Origin: an uncultured Oscillospiraceae bacterium
GTDB taxonomy: Bacteria; Bacillota; Clostridia; Oscillospirales; Oscillospiraceae
Length of the DNA stretch: 5,446 bases
NCBI GenBank assembly: GCA_934569215.1
Contig: CAKTKF010000105.1
Span: 1 to 5,446 of the forward strand
Direction: 5' to 3'
In this document: positions 1 through 4,866 of the stretch, one piece after another
Layout of the letters: each line of letters begins with the position of its first letter
How positions within the stretch are numbered: the first letter of the stretch is position 1
Notes under the pieces: model-generated
The model's database searches: none
What the model was told of the DNA's origin: nothing
Seen by the model: only the letters and a program-made list of their open reading frames with translations
Position numbers and translations under genes: made by a program

Positions 1-25
1 CCTTTCCTTTATACTATACCACAAA

Positions 26-61
26 AAAGTAGACACCCACACTTTTGTGAGTGTCTACTTT
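26..61 (-). terminator. Rho-independent terminator of the symporter gene
   Basis: Two 15-base arms (26-40 and 47-61) pair around a 6-base loop. The only imperfection is at 37/50, which is a G-U wobble in the minus-strand transcript. On the minus strand the stem is followed by a run of T (plus-strand A23-A28), the classic intrinsic terminator form. It lies about 50 bases past the symporter stop codon, which is the only gene pointing into it. On the plus strand the tail is weaker, so any effect on incoming transcription from the left would be minor. Confidence 0.9.
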
Positions 62-112
62 CATTTTACAGGTACACATTCGGCGCCGTTTATTTTATAT
101 CAATGGATTGGC

Positions 113-1531
113 TCAATACTTGCGGGACAGCAGGGACTCGGCTTCCTCCCGGGTGATCTCTCCGGCATTGCACCGCGCCATGATTTGCACGTCCTTGTCG
201 TTGAGCTTGTAGCCTAAGTAGAAGAACGTGGAAATGATCATACCGATCACAGGCACCAGAGCGTACACGATCCACAGTCCCTCCAGCGCCCCTGCGCTCT
301 GCTGAATGTTCAGCGCTTTCAGCGTCTCGAAGCTATCCGCCTCCACGGAAATCCAGTGGAAGCAGCCCAGCAGCGCCAGCGCCAGAGAGGAGGAGATCGC
401 GGCGGTGATCTTCACGGAGAAGGTCTGGATGGCGAAGGTGATGCCCTTGGCGCTGATGCCGGATTTGTACTGGCCGTACTCGGCACAGTCCGGGGTGAAC
501 ATGAAGGCGAGAATGCCTACGATGCTCATGGGAACGGTGCGGATGCAGGTCAATGTCAGGAACAGCGCCCGGTTTTCGTAGCCGACAAAGAAAATCACCA
601 ATCCTAAGAGGATGTTGACGATGTTGCACCAGAAAAGCGTTTTAAATTTATCTAGCTTTTTCAGGATAGTTGGCATGAGCATGGCGGCGAAAACACCCGG
701 CACCATGTTCAGCAGGTTCAGGACGATGGAGTAAAGGGAGTTGCCGAACAGGTAGAAGGAGACAAACAGCGTCACGGCGGCGGAGGTTTTCAGCGCGTCG
801 GTGGCGCAGTAGCCGCCGTAGTAGGTCAGCAGGTATTTGTTCTTCCCCAGATAGGAGAACATCTGCCTGGGGGAGAAGTTTTCGTCCTCCTCTTCGGGCT
901 TATAGTTGCGTTCCTTGCAGTTGAGGGACAGCGGCACCATGGTCAGGGCGCTGAAAATGGACAGCGTTGCAATGGCGAGGCTGGCGCTCATGCCCACATT
1001 TTCGCTGATGAGGATGGGCAGCACCACACCGTAAATCAGCACGCCCGCTCCGGAGAATACCCGGTTGACGGAGAGCAGGGTGTTCCGCTCCGGCAGATTG
1101 TCGGTCATGGTGTTCAGCATGGCGTAGGCGGGGATGTCCGTCAGGGTGTACACGGTGTCCCACAGCACGTAGGCCACGCCGAACCAGATGAGCTTCCCGG
1201 CCTCCCCCAGCGCCGAGGGGATGGAGAACAGAATGATGGTCACAATGGGGATCAGCGCGGTGGAAATGCGAAGCCATGGCAGACTTTTCTGCCCGTTTTT
1301 GAATTTGACCTTGTCGAAGATGAAGCCGAAAATGGGGTCGTTCACCGCGTCCCAGATCTTGACGATCAGCAGCACGATGGCGACCTTGGCCAGGTTCACG
1401 CCCTGCATGGCAAGGTAGGTGGAAATAAACGCCGCCGTGATGTTATAGTAAATGTTCTGCCCGATGAAGTATGTCCAGTAGCTTAAGCGCTCCCGGAAGG
1501 TGGTCATATACCCCGGATGTTTGTTCGCCAT
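113..1531 (-). CDS. GPH-family (MFS) sugar:cation symporter
   Basis: A 472-residue multi-pass inner-membrane transporter of the glycoside-pentoside-hexuronide:cation symporter family (TC 2.A.2, MelB/LacS-like), expected to import a glycoside or oligosaccharide with Na+ or H+. The hydrophobic pattern fits about 12 helices with a charged central loop near residues 205-225. Family signatures are visible: WDAVNDP at 60-66, where D61, N64 and D65 match the cation-site D55/N58/D59 of MelB; TDIPAY at 131-136, with D132 likely matching MelB D124; and KGITFAIQTFSVK at 362-374, with K374 the likely counterpart of MelB K377. The ATG at 1531 has GAGGGG 9 bases upstream; a second ATG eight codons in has no comparable site. 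Length is normal for the family (450-500). It is a single-gene unit with its own promoter and terminator. The sugar cannot be read from sequence. Family assignment is strong, substrate unknown. Confidence 0.93.
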   Translation of the reverse strand: MANKHPGYMTTFRERLSYWTYFIGQNIYYNITAAFISTYLAMQGVNLAKVAIVLLIVKIWDAVNDPIFGFIFDKVKFKNGQKSLPWLRISTALIPIVTIILFSIPSALGEAGKLIWFGVAYVLWDTVYTLTDIPAYAMLNTMTDNLPERNTLLSVNRVFSGAGVLIYGVVLPILISENVGMSASLAIATLSIFSALTMVPLSLNCKERNYKPEEEDENFSPRQMFSYLGKNKYLLTYYGGYCATDALKTSAAVTLFVSFYLFGNSLYSIVLNLLNMVPGVFAAMLMPTILKKLDKFKTLFWCNIVNILLGLVIFFVGYENRALFLTLTCIRTVPMSIVGILAFMFTPDCAEYGQYKSGISAKGITFAIQTFSVKITAAISSSLALALLGCFHWISVEADSFETLKALNIQQSAGALEGLWIVYALVPVIGMIISTFFYLGYKLNDKDVQIMARCNAGEITREEAESLLSRKY

Positions 1532-1540
1532 GGCGATCCG

Positions 1541-1546
1541 CCCCTC
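1541..1546 (-). promoter_or_regulatory. Ribosome binding site for the symporter
   Basis: The minus strand reads GAGGGG, 9 bases before the ATG at 1531. This supports the first ATG over the internal one at codon 9. Confidence 0.75.
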
Positions 1547-1562
1547 TCTTTACAATAGACCC

Positions 1563-1591
1563 ATTCTACCATTACAGAAAATGGAAGTCAA
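1563..1591 (-). promoter_or_regulatory. Sigma-70-type promoter of the symporter gene
   Basis: On the minus strand a -35 box TTGACT (1591-1586) is separated by exactly 17 bases from a -10 box TAGAAT (1568-1563), each one mismatch from consensus. Transcription would begin near 1556, giving a short leader of about 25 bases before the symporter ATG. I see no clear operator or cre-like site overlapping it. It is back to back with the plus-strand promoter at 1607-1635. Confidence 0.75.
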
Positions 1592-1606
1592 TCGGCGGAG
1601 AAATCT

Positions 1607-1635
1607 TTGACATTTTGAACGGAATCTGGTAGGAT
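1607..1635 (+). promoter_or_regulatory. Sigma-70-type promoter of the RNA methyltransferase unit
   Basis: A perfect -35 box TTGACA (1607-1612), a 17-base spacer and the -10 box TAGGAT (1630-1635). The expected start is around 1642, leaving a leader of about 50 bases that contains the hairpin at 1650-1680. The -35 box lies 15 bases from the -35 box of the divergent symporter promoter, so the two polymerase sites are adjacent and might influence one another. Confidence 0.78.
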
Positions 1636-1649
1636 AGGAGGGAAAAAAG

Positions 1650-1680
1650 CGCCCCATTTTTGGCATGTTGTCTTGGGGCG
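1650..1680 (+). other. Leader hairpin before the methyltransferase ribosome binding site
   Basis: CGCCCCA (1650-1656) pairs perfectly with TGGGGCG (1674-1680), a 7-bp GC-rich stem with a 17-base loop. It ends directly next to the GAAAGGA ribosome binding site (1681-1687). There is no T-run after it, so it is not an intrinsic terminator. It could modulate translation or protect the 5' end; a regulatory role is only inferred. Confidence 0.5.
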
Positions 1681-1692
1681 GAAAGGAACGCT

Positions 1693-2508
1693 ATGGCCAA
1701 CGTCATTGAAATAACGGATTTCTCCGCGCCGGAGCTGGACGTGTATGCCCGACTGACGGAGGCGCAGCTGCTCAACCGGTTTGAACCGGCCAGGGGGATG
1801 TTCATTGCGGAAAGTCCCAAGGTCATCCACCGGGCCTTGGACGGCGGCTATGAGCCGGTGTCGTTGCTCATGGAGCGCAAGGACATCACGGGGGCGGCGC
1901 GGGAGGTTCTCGCCCGCTGTCCCGGGGTTCCCGTATACACCGCGGACGAGGAGCTGCTGTGCAATCTCACCGGCTACCACCTGACCCGGGGCGTGCTGTG
2001 CGCCATGCGCCGCCCGGGGCTTTCCTCCGTGGAGGATATCTGCGCCGGGTCAGCGCGGATCGTGGTTCTGGAAAACGTCCAGAATCCTACCAACGTGGGG
2101 GCAATCTTCCGTTCCGCCGCCGCGCTGGGGATGGACGCCGTACTGCTGACCCCCGGATGCAGTGACCCGCTGTACCGCCGCAGCGCCCGGGTGAGCATGG
2201 GGACGGTGTTTCAGATTCCCTGGACGTTTACGGGAGACTGGCCGGGGGAGGGGATGGCGCAGCTGAGCCGTCTGGGCTTCAAAACCGCCGCCATGGCGCT
2301 GAGCGACGATTCCGTCTCCATTGACGACCGCCGTCTCATGGCGGAGGAAAAACTGGCGGTGATCTTAGGCAGCGAGGGCGACGGCCTGACGGAGACGACC
2401 ATTGCCCGGTGCGACTACACCGTAAAAATCCCCATGTACCACGGCGTGGATTCTTTGAACGTAGCGGCTGCCAGCGCCGTGGCCTTCTGGCAGCTGAGGA
2501 AAGGATGA
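1693..2508 (+). CDS. SpoU/TrmH-family RNA 2'-O-methyltransferase
   Basis: A 271-residue SPOUT-class enzyme that transfers methyl from S-adenosylmethionine to a ribose 2'-OH of rRNA or tRNA. An N-terminal substrate-binding domain (about 10-110, with FIAESPKVIHRAL at 37-49) precedes the knotted catalytic domain (about 121-271). All three SpoU motifs are present: motif 1 NPTNVGAIFRSAAALG at 131-146, with the conserved N and R; motif 2 VILGSEGDG at 223-231, with the conserved E; and motif 3 IPMYHGVDSLNVAAASAV around 246-263. I chose the ATG at 1693 because GAAAGGA sits just upstream; an in-frame ATG at 1660 has no good ribosome site and falls inside the leader hairpin. Length is typical for the family (about 250-280). 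It is first in a two-gene unit; the next start lies 5 bases past its stop. The target nucleotide cannot be told from sequence, so no gene symbol is given. Confidence 0.93.
   Translation: MANVIEITDFSAPELDVYARLTEAQLLNRFEPARGMFIAESPKVIHRALDGGYEPVSLLMERKDITGAAREVLARCPGVPVYTADEELLCNLTGYHLTRGVLCAMRRPGLSSVEDICAGSARIVVLENVQNPTNVGAIFRSAAALGMDAVLLTPGCSDPLYRRSARVSMGTVFQIPWTFTGDWPGEGMAQLSRLGFKTAAMALSDDSVSIDDRRLMAEEKLAVILGSEGDGLTETTIARCDYTVKIPMYHGVDSLNVAAASAVAFWQLRKG
2497..2504 (+). promoter_or_regulatory. Ribosome binding site deciding the start of the editing protein
   Basis: AGGAAAGG inside the last codons of the methyltransferase gene. It lies 9 bases before the ATG at 2514 but abuts the in-frame ATG at 2505 (ATGA overlap with the upstream stop). 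The spacing favours 2514 and implies translational coupling. Confidence 0.7.
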
Positions 2509-2513
2509 TAGCT

Positions 2514-3056
2514 ATGGAACTGGTAAACGGACGTCCCGCCAACTGTGCCGGACGGCTTGAGAAGGAAATCCGCTGCTACGATCTGCTGGACAGCCTGGGA
2601 ATCGACTATCGGCGCATCGATCACGAGGCGGCTATGACCATGGAGGCCTGCGAGGAGATCGACCGGGTGCTGGACGCGGTGATCTGCAAGAATCTGCTGC
2701 TGTGCAACCGGCAGTGTACGGACTTTTATCTGCTGATGCTCCCTGGGGACAAGCATTTTAAGACCAGTGTTCTCTCCAAGGAGATCGGTTCCTCCCGCCT
2801 GAGCTTTGCCGCGCCGGAGTATATGGAGAAGTTTCTGGACATCACCCCCGGCTCCGTCAGCGTCCTGGGGCTGATGAACGACCGGGAAAACCATGTGCAG
2901 CTTCTCATGGACGAGGACGTGCTGAAAGGGGAGTACATCGGCTGCCATCCCTGCATCAACACCTCCAGCCTGCGCTTTCGGACGGCTGACCTGATGGAGA
3001 AAATTCTGCCAACCGTCCATCATGAAGCCCGAATTGTCACGCTGCCGCAGGAATAA
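2514..3056 (+). CDS. YbaK/ProX-type aminoacyl-tRNA editing (prolyl-tRNA deacylase-like) protein
   Basis: A 180-residue cytoplasmic protein matching the free-standing trans-editing family (YbaK/EbsC fold, ProX-like), which hydrolyses mischarged aminoacyl-tRNA, most often Ala- or Cys-tRNA(Pro). Features typical of the ProX branch are visible: CKNLLL at 58-63, with a likely functional lysine K59; LPGDK at 76-80; an FA-PE segment at 98-102; PGSVSVLGLMND at 112-123; and GCHPCINTSSL at 143-153, matching the family's HPn-NTat motif. The length agrees with ProX proteins (about 160-180). The N-terminal segment before about residue 22 is an extension and is not recognisable. The start at 2514 is chosen on ribosome-site spacing; a start at 2505 would add three residues. 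The gene is coupled to the methyltransferase and followed by a strong terminator. Substrate specificity is inferred from family resemblance only. Confidence 0.88.
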   Translation: MELVNGRPANCAGRLEKEIRCYDLLDSLGIDYRRIDHEAAMTMEACEEIDRVLDAVICKNLLLCNRQCTDFYLLMLPGDKHFKTSVLSKEIGSSRLSFAAPEYMEKFLDITPGSVSVLGLMNDRENHVQLLMDEDVLKGEYIGCHPCINTSSLRFRTADLMEKILPTVHHEARIVTLPQE

Positions 3057-3085
3057 AAGGCTCGGAAACTTCAATAAAACGGCTT

Positions 3086-3111
3086 AAAAGCGCCCTGCTG
3101 GGGCGCTTTTT
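3086..3111 (+). terminator. Rho-independent terminator of the methyltransferase/editing unit
   Basis: A perfect 10-bp stem (3086-3095 with 3101-3110), a 5-base loop TGCTG and a T-run ending at 3111. It lies 30 bases after the editing-protein stop. The A-rich 5' arm makes it potentially bidirectional, but no minus-strand gene points into it. It separates this unit from the promoter at 3153. Confidence 0.95.
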
Positions 3112-3152
3112 CACATCCAAAAACCTGCCTATAGAAATAGTAGGAAAAAGAC

Positions 3153-3181
3153 TTGACAAACGGAGCAACATCGTGTATGAT
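3153..3181 (+). promoter_or_regulatory. Strong sigma-70-type promoter of the DUF3793-flavodoxin unit
   Basis: Perfect -35 box TTGACA (3153-3158), a 17-base spacer and -10 box TATGAT (3176-3181, one mismatch). The predicted start is around 3188, at the left edge of the palindrome at 3189-3204. This is the closest to consensus of the three promoters in the window. A near-consensus promoter with an operator at its start site usually indicates a gene kept off by a repressor. Confidence 0.85.
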
Positions 3182-3188
3182 ATAGCCA

Positions 3189-3204
3189 GTTAGCGGAGGC
3201 TAAC
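3189..3204 (+). promoter_or_regulatory. Palindromic operator at the transcription start, DtxR-like half-sites
   Basis: GTTAGC (3189-3194) and GCTAAC (3199-3204) form a perfect 6-bp inverted repeat with a 4-base spacer, starting 7 bases after the -10 box. The half-sites resemble the inner TTAG/CTAA core of DtxR/IdeR-family iron-repressor sites, though the spacing differs from the 19-bp DtxR consensus. Position and symmetry strongly suggest a repressor site; which repressor binds is inference. As RNA it could also form a small 5'-end hairpin. Confidence 0.6.
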
Positions 3205-3211
3205 CAAAAAG

Positions 3212-3224
3212 ATGATTTTATCAT
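3212..3224 (+). promoter_or_regulatory. Second small palindrome in the leader
   Basis: ATGAT-TTT-ATCAT, a 13-base A/T-rich dyad between the operator and the ribosome binding site. It vaguely recalls Fur-box half-sites (ATCATTAT on the right), but the full Fur 7-1-7 pattern does not fit. It may be a secondary operator or chance. Confidence 0.3.
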
Positions 3225-3247
3225 TATGAAAACGGGAGGTTCGAGCT

Positions 3248-3376
3248 ATGGAAATTGCCACGATTTTGTCCGGCGTCGGTGCCGTTGCGGCTGTCACCGT
3301 AACGTCCGTGGGCGTCATTTCCATCCGGAAAAGCCTGCGCCGAATCGCCCGGGGCAGGGAGGACGGCTGTGTCTGA
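3248..3376 (+). CDS. Small single-helix membrane peptide (42 aa), leader gene of the DUF3793 unit
   Basis: A 42-residue product: an uncharged hydrophobic stretch (about residues 3-25, rich in Ala, Val, Ile and Gly) followed by a very basic segment RKSLRRIARGR (27-37) and a short DGCV tail. This is the pattern of a single transmembrane helix with a cytoplasmic C-terminus under the positive-inside rule. Support for real coding: GGGAGG (3234-3239) lies 8 bases before the ATG; it is the first reading frame after a strong promoter; and its TGA (3374-3376) overlaps the GTG start region of the next gene, implying translational coupling. I do not recognise the family. It lacks the Gly-Cys-rich tail of FeoB-associated Cys-rich membrane proteins, although its size and context are reminiscent of them. 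A membrane tether or partner for the DUF3793 protein is possible but only inferred. Confidence 0.72.
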   Translation: MEIATILSGVGAVAAVTVTSVGVISIRKSLRRIARGREDGCV

Positions 3377-3914
3377 GGAACAGGTGGTTCGCAACTGCGC
3401 CCCCACATTGGCGGGGCTGAAAACCGGCAACCTGTTTGCCTGCCCCTATGAAAGCCGGGAAGACCTGCTGGATTTTCTGCGGAGTCTGAACCGGCGGCTT
3501 GGAAAAAAGGGCGTCCGGGCAGTTCCCCTGCGAATCCGGCAGGACAAGGCACTGATTTATCTCTACCGGCCGGCAAGGCTGGAAAAAGACCTCTCCTGCG
3601 CGTCCTGTGAAGCGCTTCTCAGCGCGTGCGGCTACAACTGCCGAGGCGGGAGCCGCTGCTTGACAAGGCTTGCCCGGCGATTAAAGCAGCAGGAGGATTT
3701 TCCCCACGAGATCGGCCTGTTTTTAAGCTATCCGCCGGAGGACGTGAAGGGCTTTTTGGAGCACAGACCCTGCAAGTGCGTGGGCTGCTGGAAGGTTTAC
3801 GAAAACGAGGAAGCGGCGCGAAAGACCTTTGCCAAGTACAAGGCCTGCACAAGGGTCTACTGCCGTCAGCTTGCCAGCGGAATCGACATCGAACGGCTCA
3901 CCGTAGCCGGATGA
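3369..3914 (+). CDS. DUF3793 family protein (cysteine-rich, function unknown)
   Basis: A 181-residue soluble protein. It carries the hallmarks of DUF3793: an N-terminal CAPTLAGLKTGNLF (10-23), LIYLYRPARLEKDL (62-75), ACGYN (86-90), FPHEIGLFLSYPPEDVKGF (111-129) and CVGCWKVYENEEAA (137-150), ending in a helix with a Cys. Length is normal. Twelve cysteines include CASC (77-80), C87/C91/C97, the cluster CKCVGC (135-140) and C160/C165, which would suit a metal or Fe-S site, though no function is established. The start is GTG, with AGGGAGGA at 3356-3363 five bases upstream, overlapping the stop of the preceding peptide by 8 bases. Flavodoxin follows 21 bases later. From memory, DUF3793 genes often sit near flavodoxin or Feo iron-transport genes in Clostridia. 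That fits an iron-starvation or redox role, which is inference. Confidence 0.9.
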   Translation: MSEEQVVRNCAPTLAGLKTGNLFACPYESREDLLDFLRSLNRRLGKKGVRAVPLRIRQDKALIYLYRPARLEKDLSCASCEALLSACGYNCRGGSRCLTRLARRLKQQEDFPHEIGLFLSYPPEDVKGFLEHRPCKCVGCWKVYENEEAARKTFAKYKACTRVYCRQLASGIDIERLTVAG

Positions 3915-3935
3915 AATAAGAAAGGACTTTTGAAA

Positions 3936-4355
3936 ATGAAAATTGCAGTTGTTTATTGGAGCAGCACCGGAAATACCGAGACGATGGCGCAGGCCGTTCA
4001 GGAAGGCGCAAAGCACGCCGGAGCGGAAGCGGAGCTGTTCACCGCCGCCGAGTTCGACGGAGGAAAGATGGACGAATTTGACGCGGTCGCCTTCGGCTGC
4101 CCCGCCATGGGCGCGGAGGAACTGGAGGACGGCGAGTTCGCCCCCATGTTCGAGACCTGCGAGAGCAAGCTCTCCGGCAAGAAAATCGCCCTGTTCGGCT
4201 CCTACGGCTGGGGCGACGGCGAATGGATGCGCACCTGGGAAGAAAGCTGCCGGGAAAAGGGCGCGAACCTGGCCTGCGACAGCGTGATCTGCCAGGAGAC
4301 CCCGGACGACGAAGCCCTGAGCGCCTGCCGCAGCCTGGGCGAAGCACTGGCGTAA
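3936..4355 (+). CDS. Flavodoxin (short-chain, FMN-binding)
   Basis: A 139-residue single-electron carrier that replaces ferredoxin when iron is scarce. It closely follows the clostridial short-chain flavodoxin (about 138 aa in C. beijerinckii). The FMN phosphate loop SSTGNTE is at 9-15; position 10 is Ser where Gly is more common. The 50s loop is CPAMGAEELED (55-65), with M58 and G59 matching the Met-Gly that contacts the flavin and flips on reduction. The 90s loop is GSYGWGDGEWM (88-98), with W92 matching the Trp that stacks on FMN. No signal peptide, so cytoplasmic. An in-frame TTG at 3930 is possible, but AAAGGA (3921-3926) is correctly spaced (9 bases) only for the ATG at 3936. It is last in the unit with the 42-aa peptide and DUF3793, so the operator at 3189 probably controls it. 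Confidence 0.96.
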   Translation: MKIAVVYWSSTGNTETMAQAVQEGAKHAGAEAELFTAAEFDGGKMDEFDAVAFGCPAMGAEELEDGEFAPMFETCESKLSGKKIALFGSYGWGDGEWMRTWEESCREKGANLACDSVICQETPDDEALSACRSLGEALA

Positions 4356-4483
4356 ACATTACCACGCTGTATTAACGGATGCCAAATCGCAAAAATACCT
4401 CCTAATCCGATTTCCTTAATCTGTATTGCACACACATCCTTCAAAACTGTACCGCGATAAGGCAGCCGACAGATATCCCCCGA

Positions 4484-4629
4484 GGCCGATCGAAAGCTGC
4501 CAGAACGGGCAGGCGGCGCGTTTGCCTTCCAATTTCCCCTCCGGGATCCATCCGGCATTTTCGGGAGAAATGGCTTACCAAGGGCAAACGGCTGCGGCTC
4601 AACCGTTCTGCCAGCTTTCGGATACGGCC
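4484..4629. repeat. Long imperfect inverted repeat / structured element
   Basis: The arms pair over most of about 146 bases. The outer GGCC ends are 4484-4487 with 4626-4629. Then 18 positions, 4491-4508 with 4603-4620, pair with a single C-C mismatch at 4500/4611. CGTTTGCC (4519-4526) pairs with GGCAAACG (4583-4590), with a weaker GC-rich patch between. Inside, 4529-4540 pairs with 4563-4573 with one bulge and one mismatch, and CCGG (4541-4544) with CCGG (4552-4555) closes a 7-base apical loop. Such nested pairing is far beyond chance. It could be a non-coding RNA fold, a processed 3' UTR of the flavodoxin transcript, or a MITE/REP-like mobile palindrome. No family is recognised, and either strand could be the functional one. 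Confidence 0.75.
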
Positions 4630-4651
4630 GATAACGGCACGGCCGTGAAAC

Positions 4652-4708
4652 AAAAAGGGACTGTCTCAAAATGATTTTCAAAATCATTCGAGGCAGCCTC
4701 TCTTTTTT
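4652..4708 (+). terminator. Composite hairpin terminator downstream of the flavodoxin unit
   Basis: An inner 9-bp A/T dyad AATGATTTT (4670-4678) with AAAATCATT (4680-4688) sits on a longer stem, 4656-4667 with 4690-4701, which has two G-U pairs and one A-C mismatch; A4652-A4654 pair into the T-run at 4703-4708. Plus-strand transcripts would end in TTTTTT, giving the first convincing terminator for the flavodoxin unit, about 300 bases past its stop. The minus strand also ends in a T-run (A4652-A4656), so it may work both ways. The internal GU-tolerant stem suggests selection on RNA structure, or the end of a mobile repeat. Confidence 0.75.
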
Positions 4709-4814
4709 GCATATTTCAAGAAAAAACGATCCATTATACCGAAAAAACAATCAATCTTCTTCATGCGGCCTGAAGTTGTTGAGGTCATTTCTGGCAGAGC
4801 CTCCTAAAAATCAG

Positions 4815-4857
4815 AAAATGCGCATCCGCTTTTGATTGTAAGTGGGTGCGCATTTTT
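4815..4857 (-). terminator. Terminator of the GH65 gene (bidirectional)
   Basis: A 16-bp stem, 4815-4830 with 4841-4856, containing two wobble or near-wobble positions, and a 10-base loop. It begins 10 bases after the GH65 stop on the minus strand, where the stem is followed by TTTT and a further T-rich stretch. The plus strand also carries a T-run (4853-4857), so it can insulate both convergent units. Confidence 0.85.
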
Positions 4858-4866
4858 GATGTTCTT

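Larger units (their letters stand above)
4356..4866. other. Gene-poor, dyad-rich intergenic region
   Basis: About 510 bases between the convergent flavodoxin and GH65 genes. It holds, left to right: about 125 bases of unremarkable sequence with no terminator directly after flavodoxin; the long imperfect hairpin 4484-4629; a GC-rich stretch with the perfect palindrome CACGGCCGTG (4638-4647) and two ACGGCCG copies (4624-4630, 4639-4645); the composite hairpin/terminator 4652-4708; and the terminator 4815-4857. A minus-strand open frame spans 4750-4202 but runs antisense into flavodoxin and through the hairpins, so I do not call it a gene. No tRNA or known riboswitch is recognised. Confidence 0.7.

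Noticed and set aside
1660..1692. In-frame upstream ATG extending the methyltransferase by 11 residues
   Set aside because: It lies in the loop of the leader hairpin, lacks a good ribosome site, and would begin with a sequence atypical for the family; the ATG at 1693 has GAAAGGA.
2415..3074. 219-codon minus-strand open frame
   Set aside because: It is the antisense shadow of the ProX-like gene and methyltransferase end, with no recognisable domain and high-GC frame bias explaining its length.
3206..3230. Canonical Fur box in the leader of the DUF3793 unit
   Set aside because: Only the right half (ATCATTAT) matches; the left half does not align to the 19-bp or 7-1-7 forms, so it is recorded only as a small dyad.
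3248..3376. FeoB-associated Cys-rich membrane protein
   Set aside because: Size and context are similar, but the product has a single cysteine and lacks the glycine-cysteine tail that defines that family.
4202..4750. 182-codon minus-strand open frame across the intergenic region
   Set aside because: It starts at TTG without a ribosome site, runs through the compound terminator and the long hairpin, and its last part is antisense to flavodoxin. A segment near 4380-4450 looks somewhat protein-like (QIKEIGLGGIFAIWHP), but without homology I cannot support a gene or pseudogene.
4684..4788. 34-codon minus-strand frame preceded by AGGAGG (4805-4800)
   Set aside because: The spacing of 11 bases is long, it lies beyond the GH65 terminator with no clear promoter, and its end falls inside the compound hairpin; composition looks non-coding.
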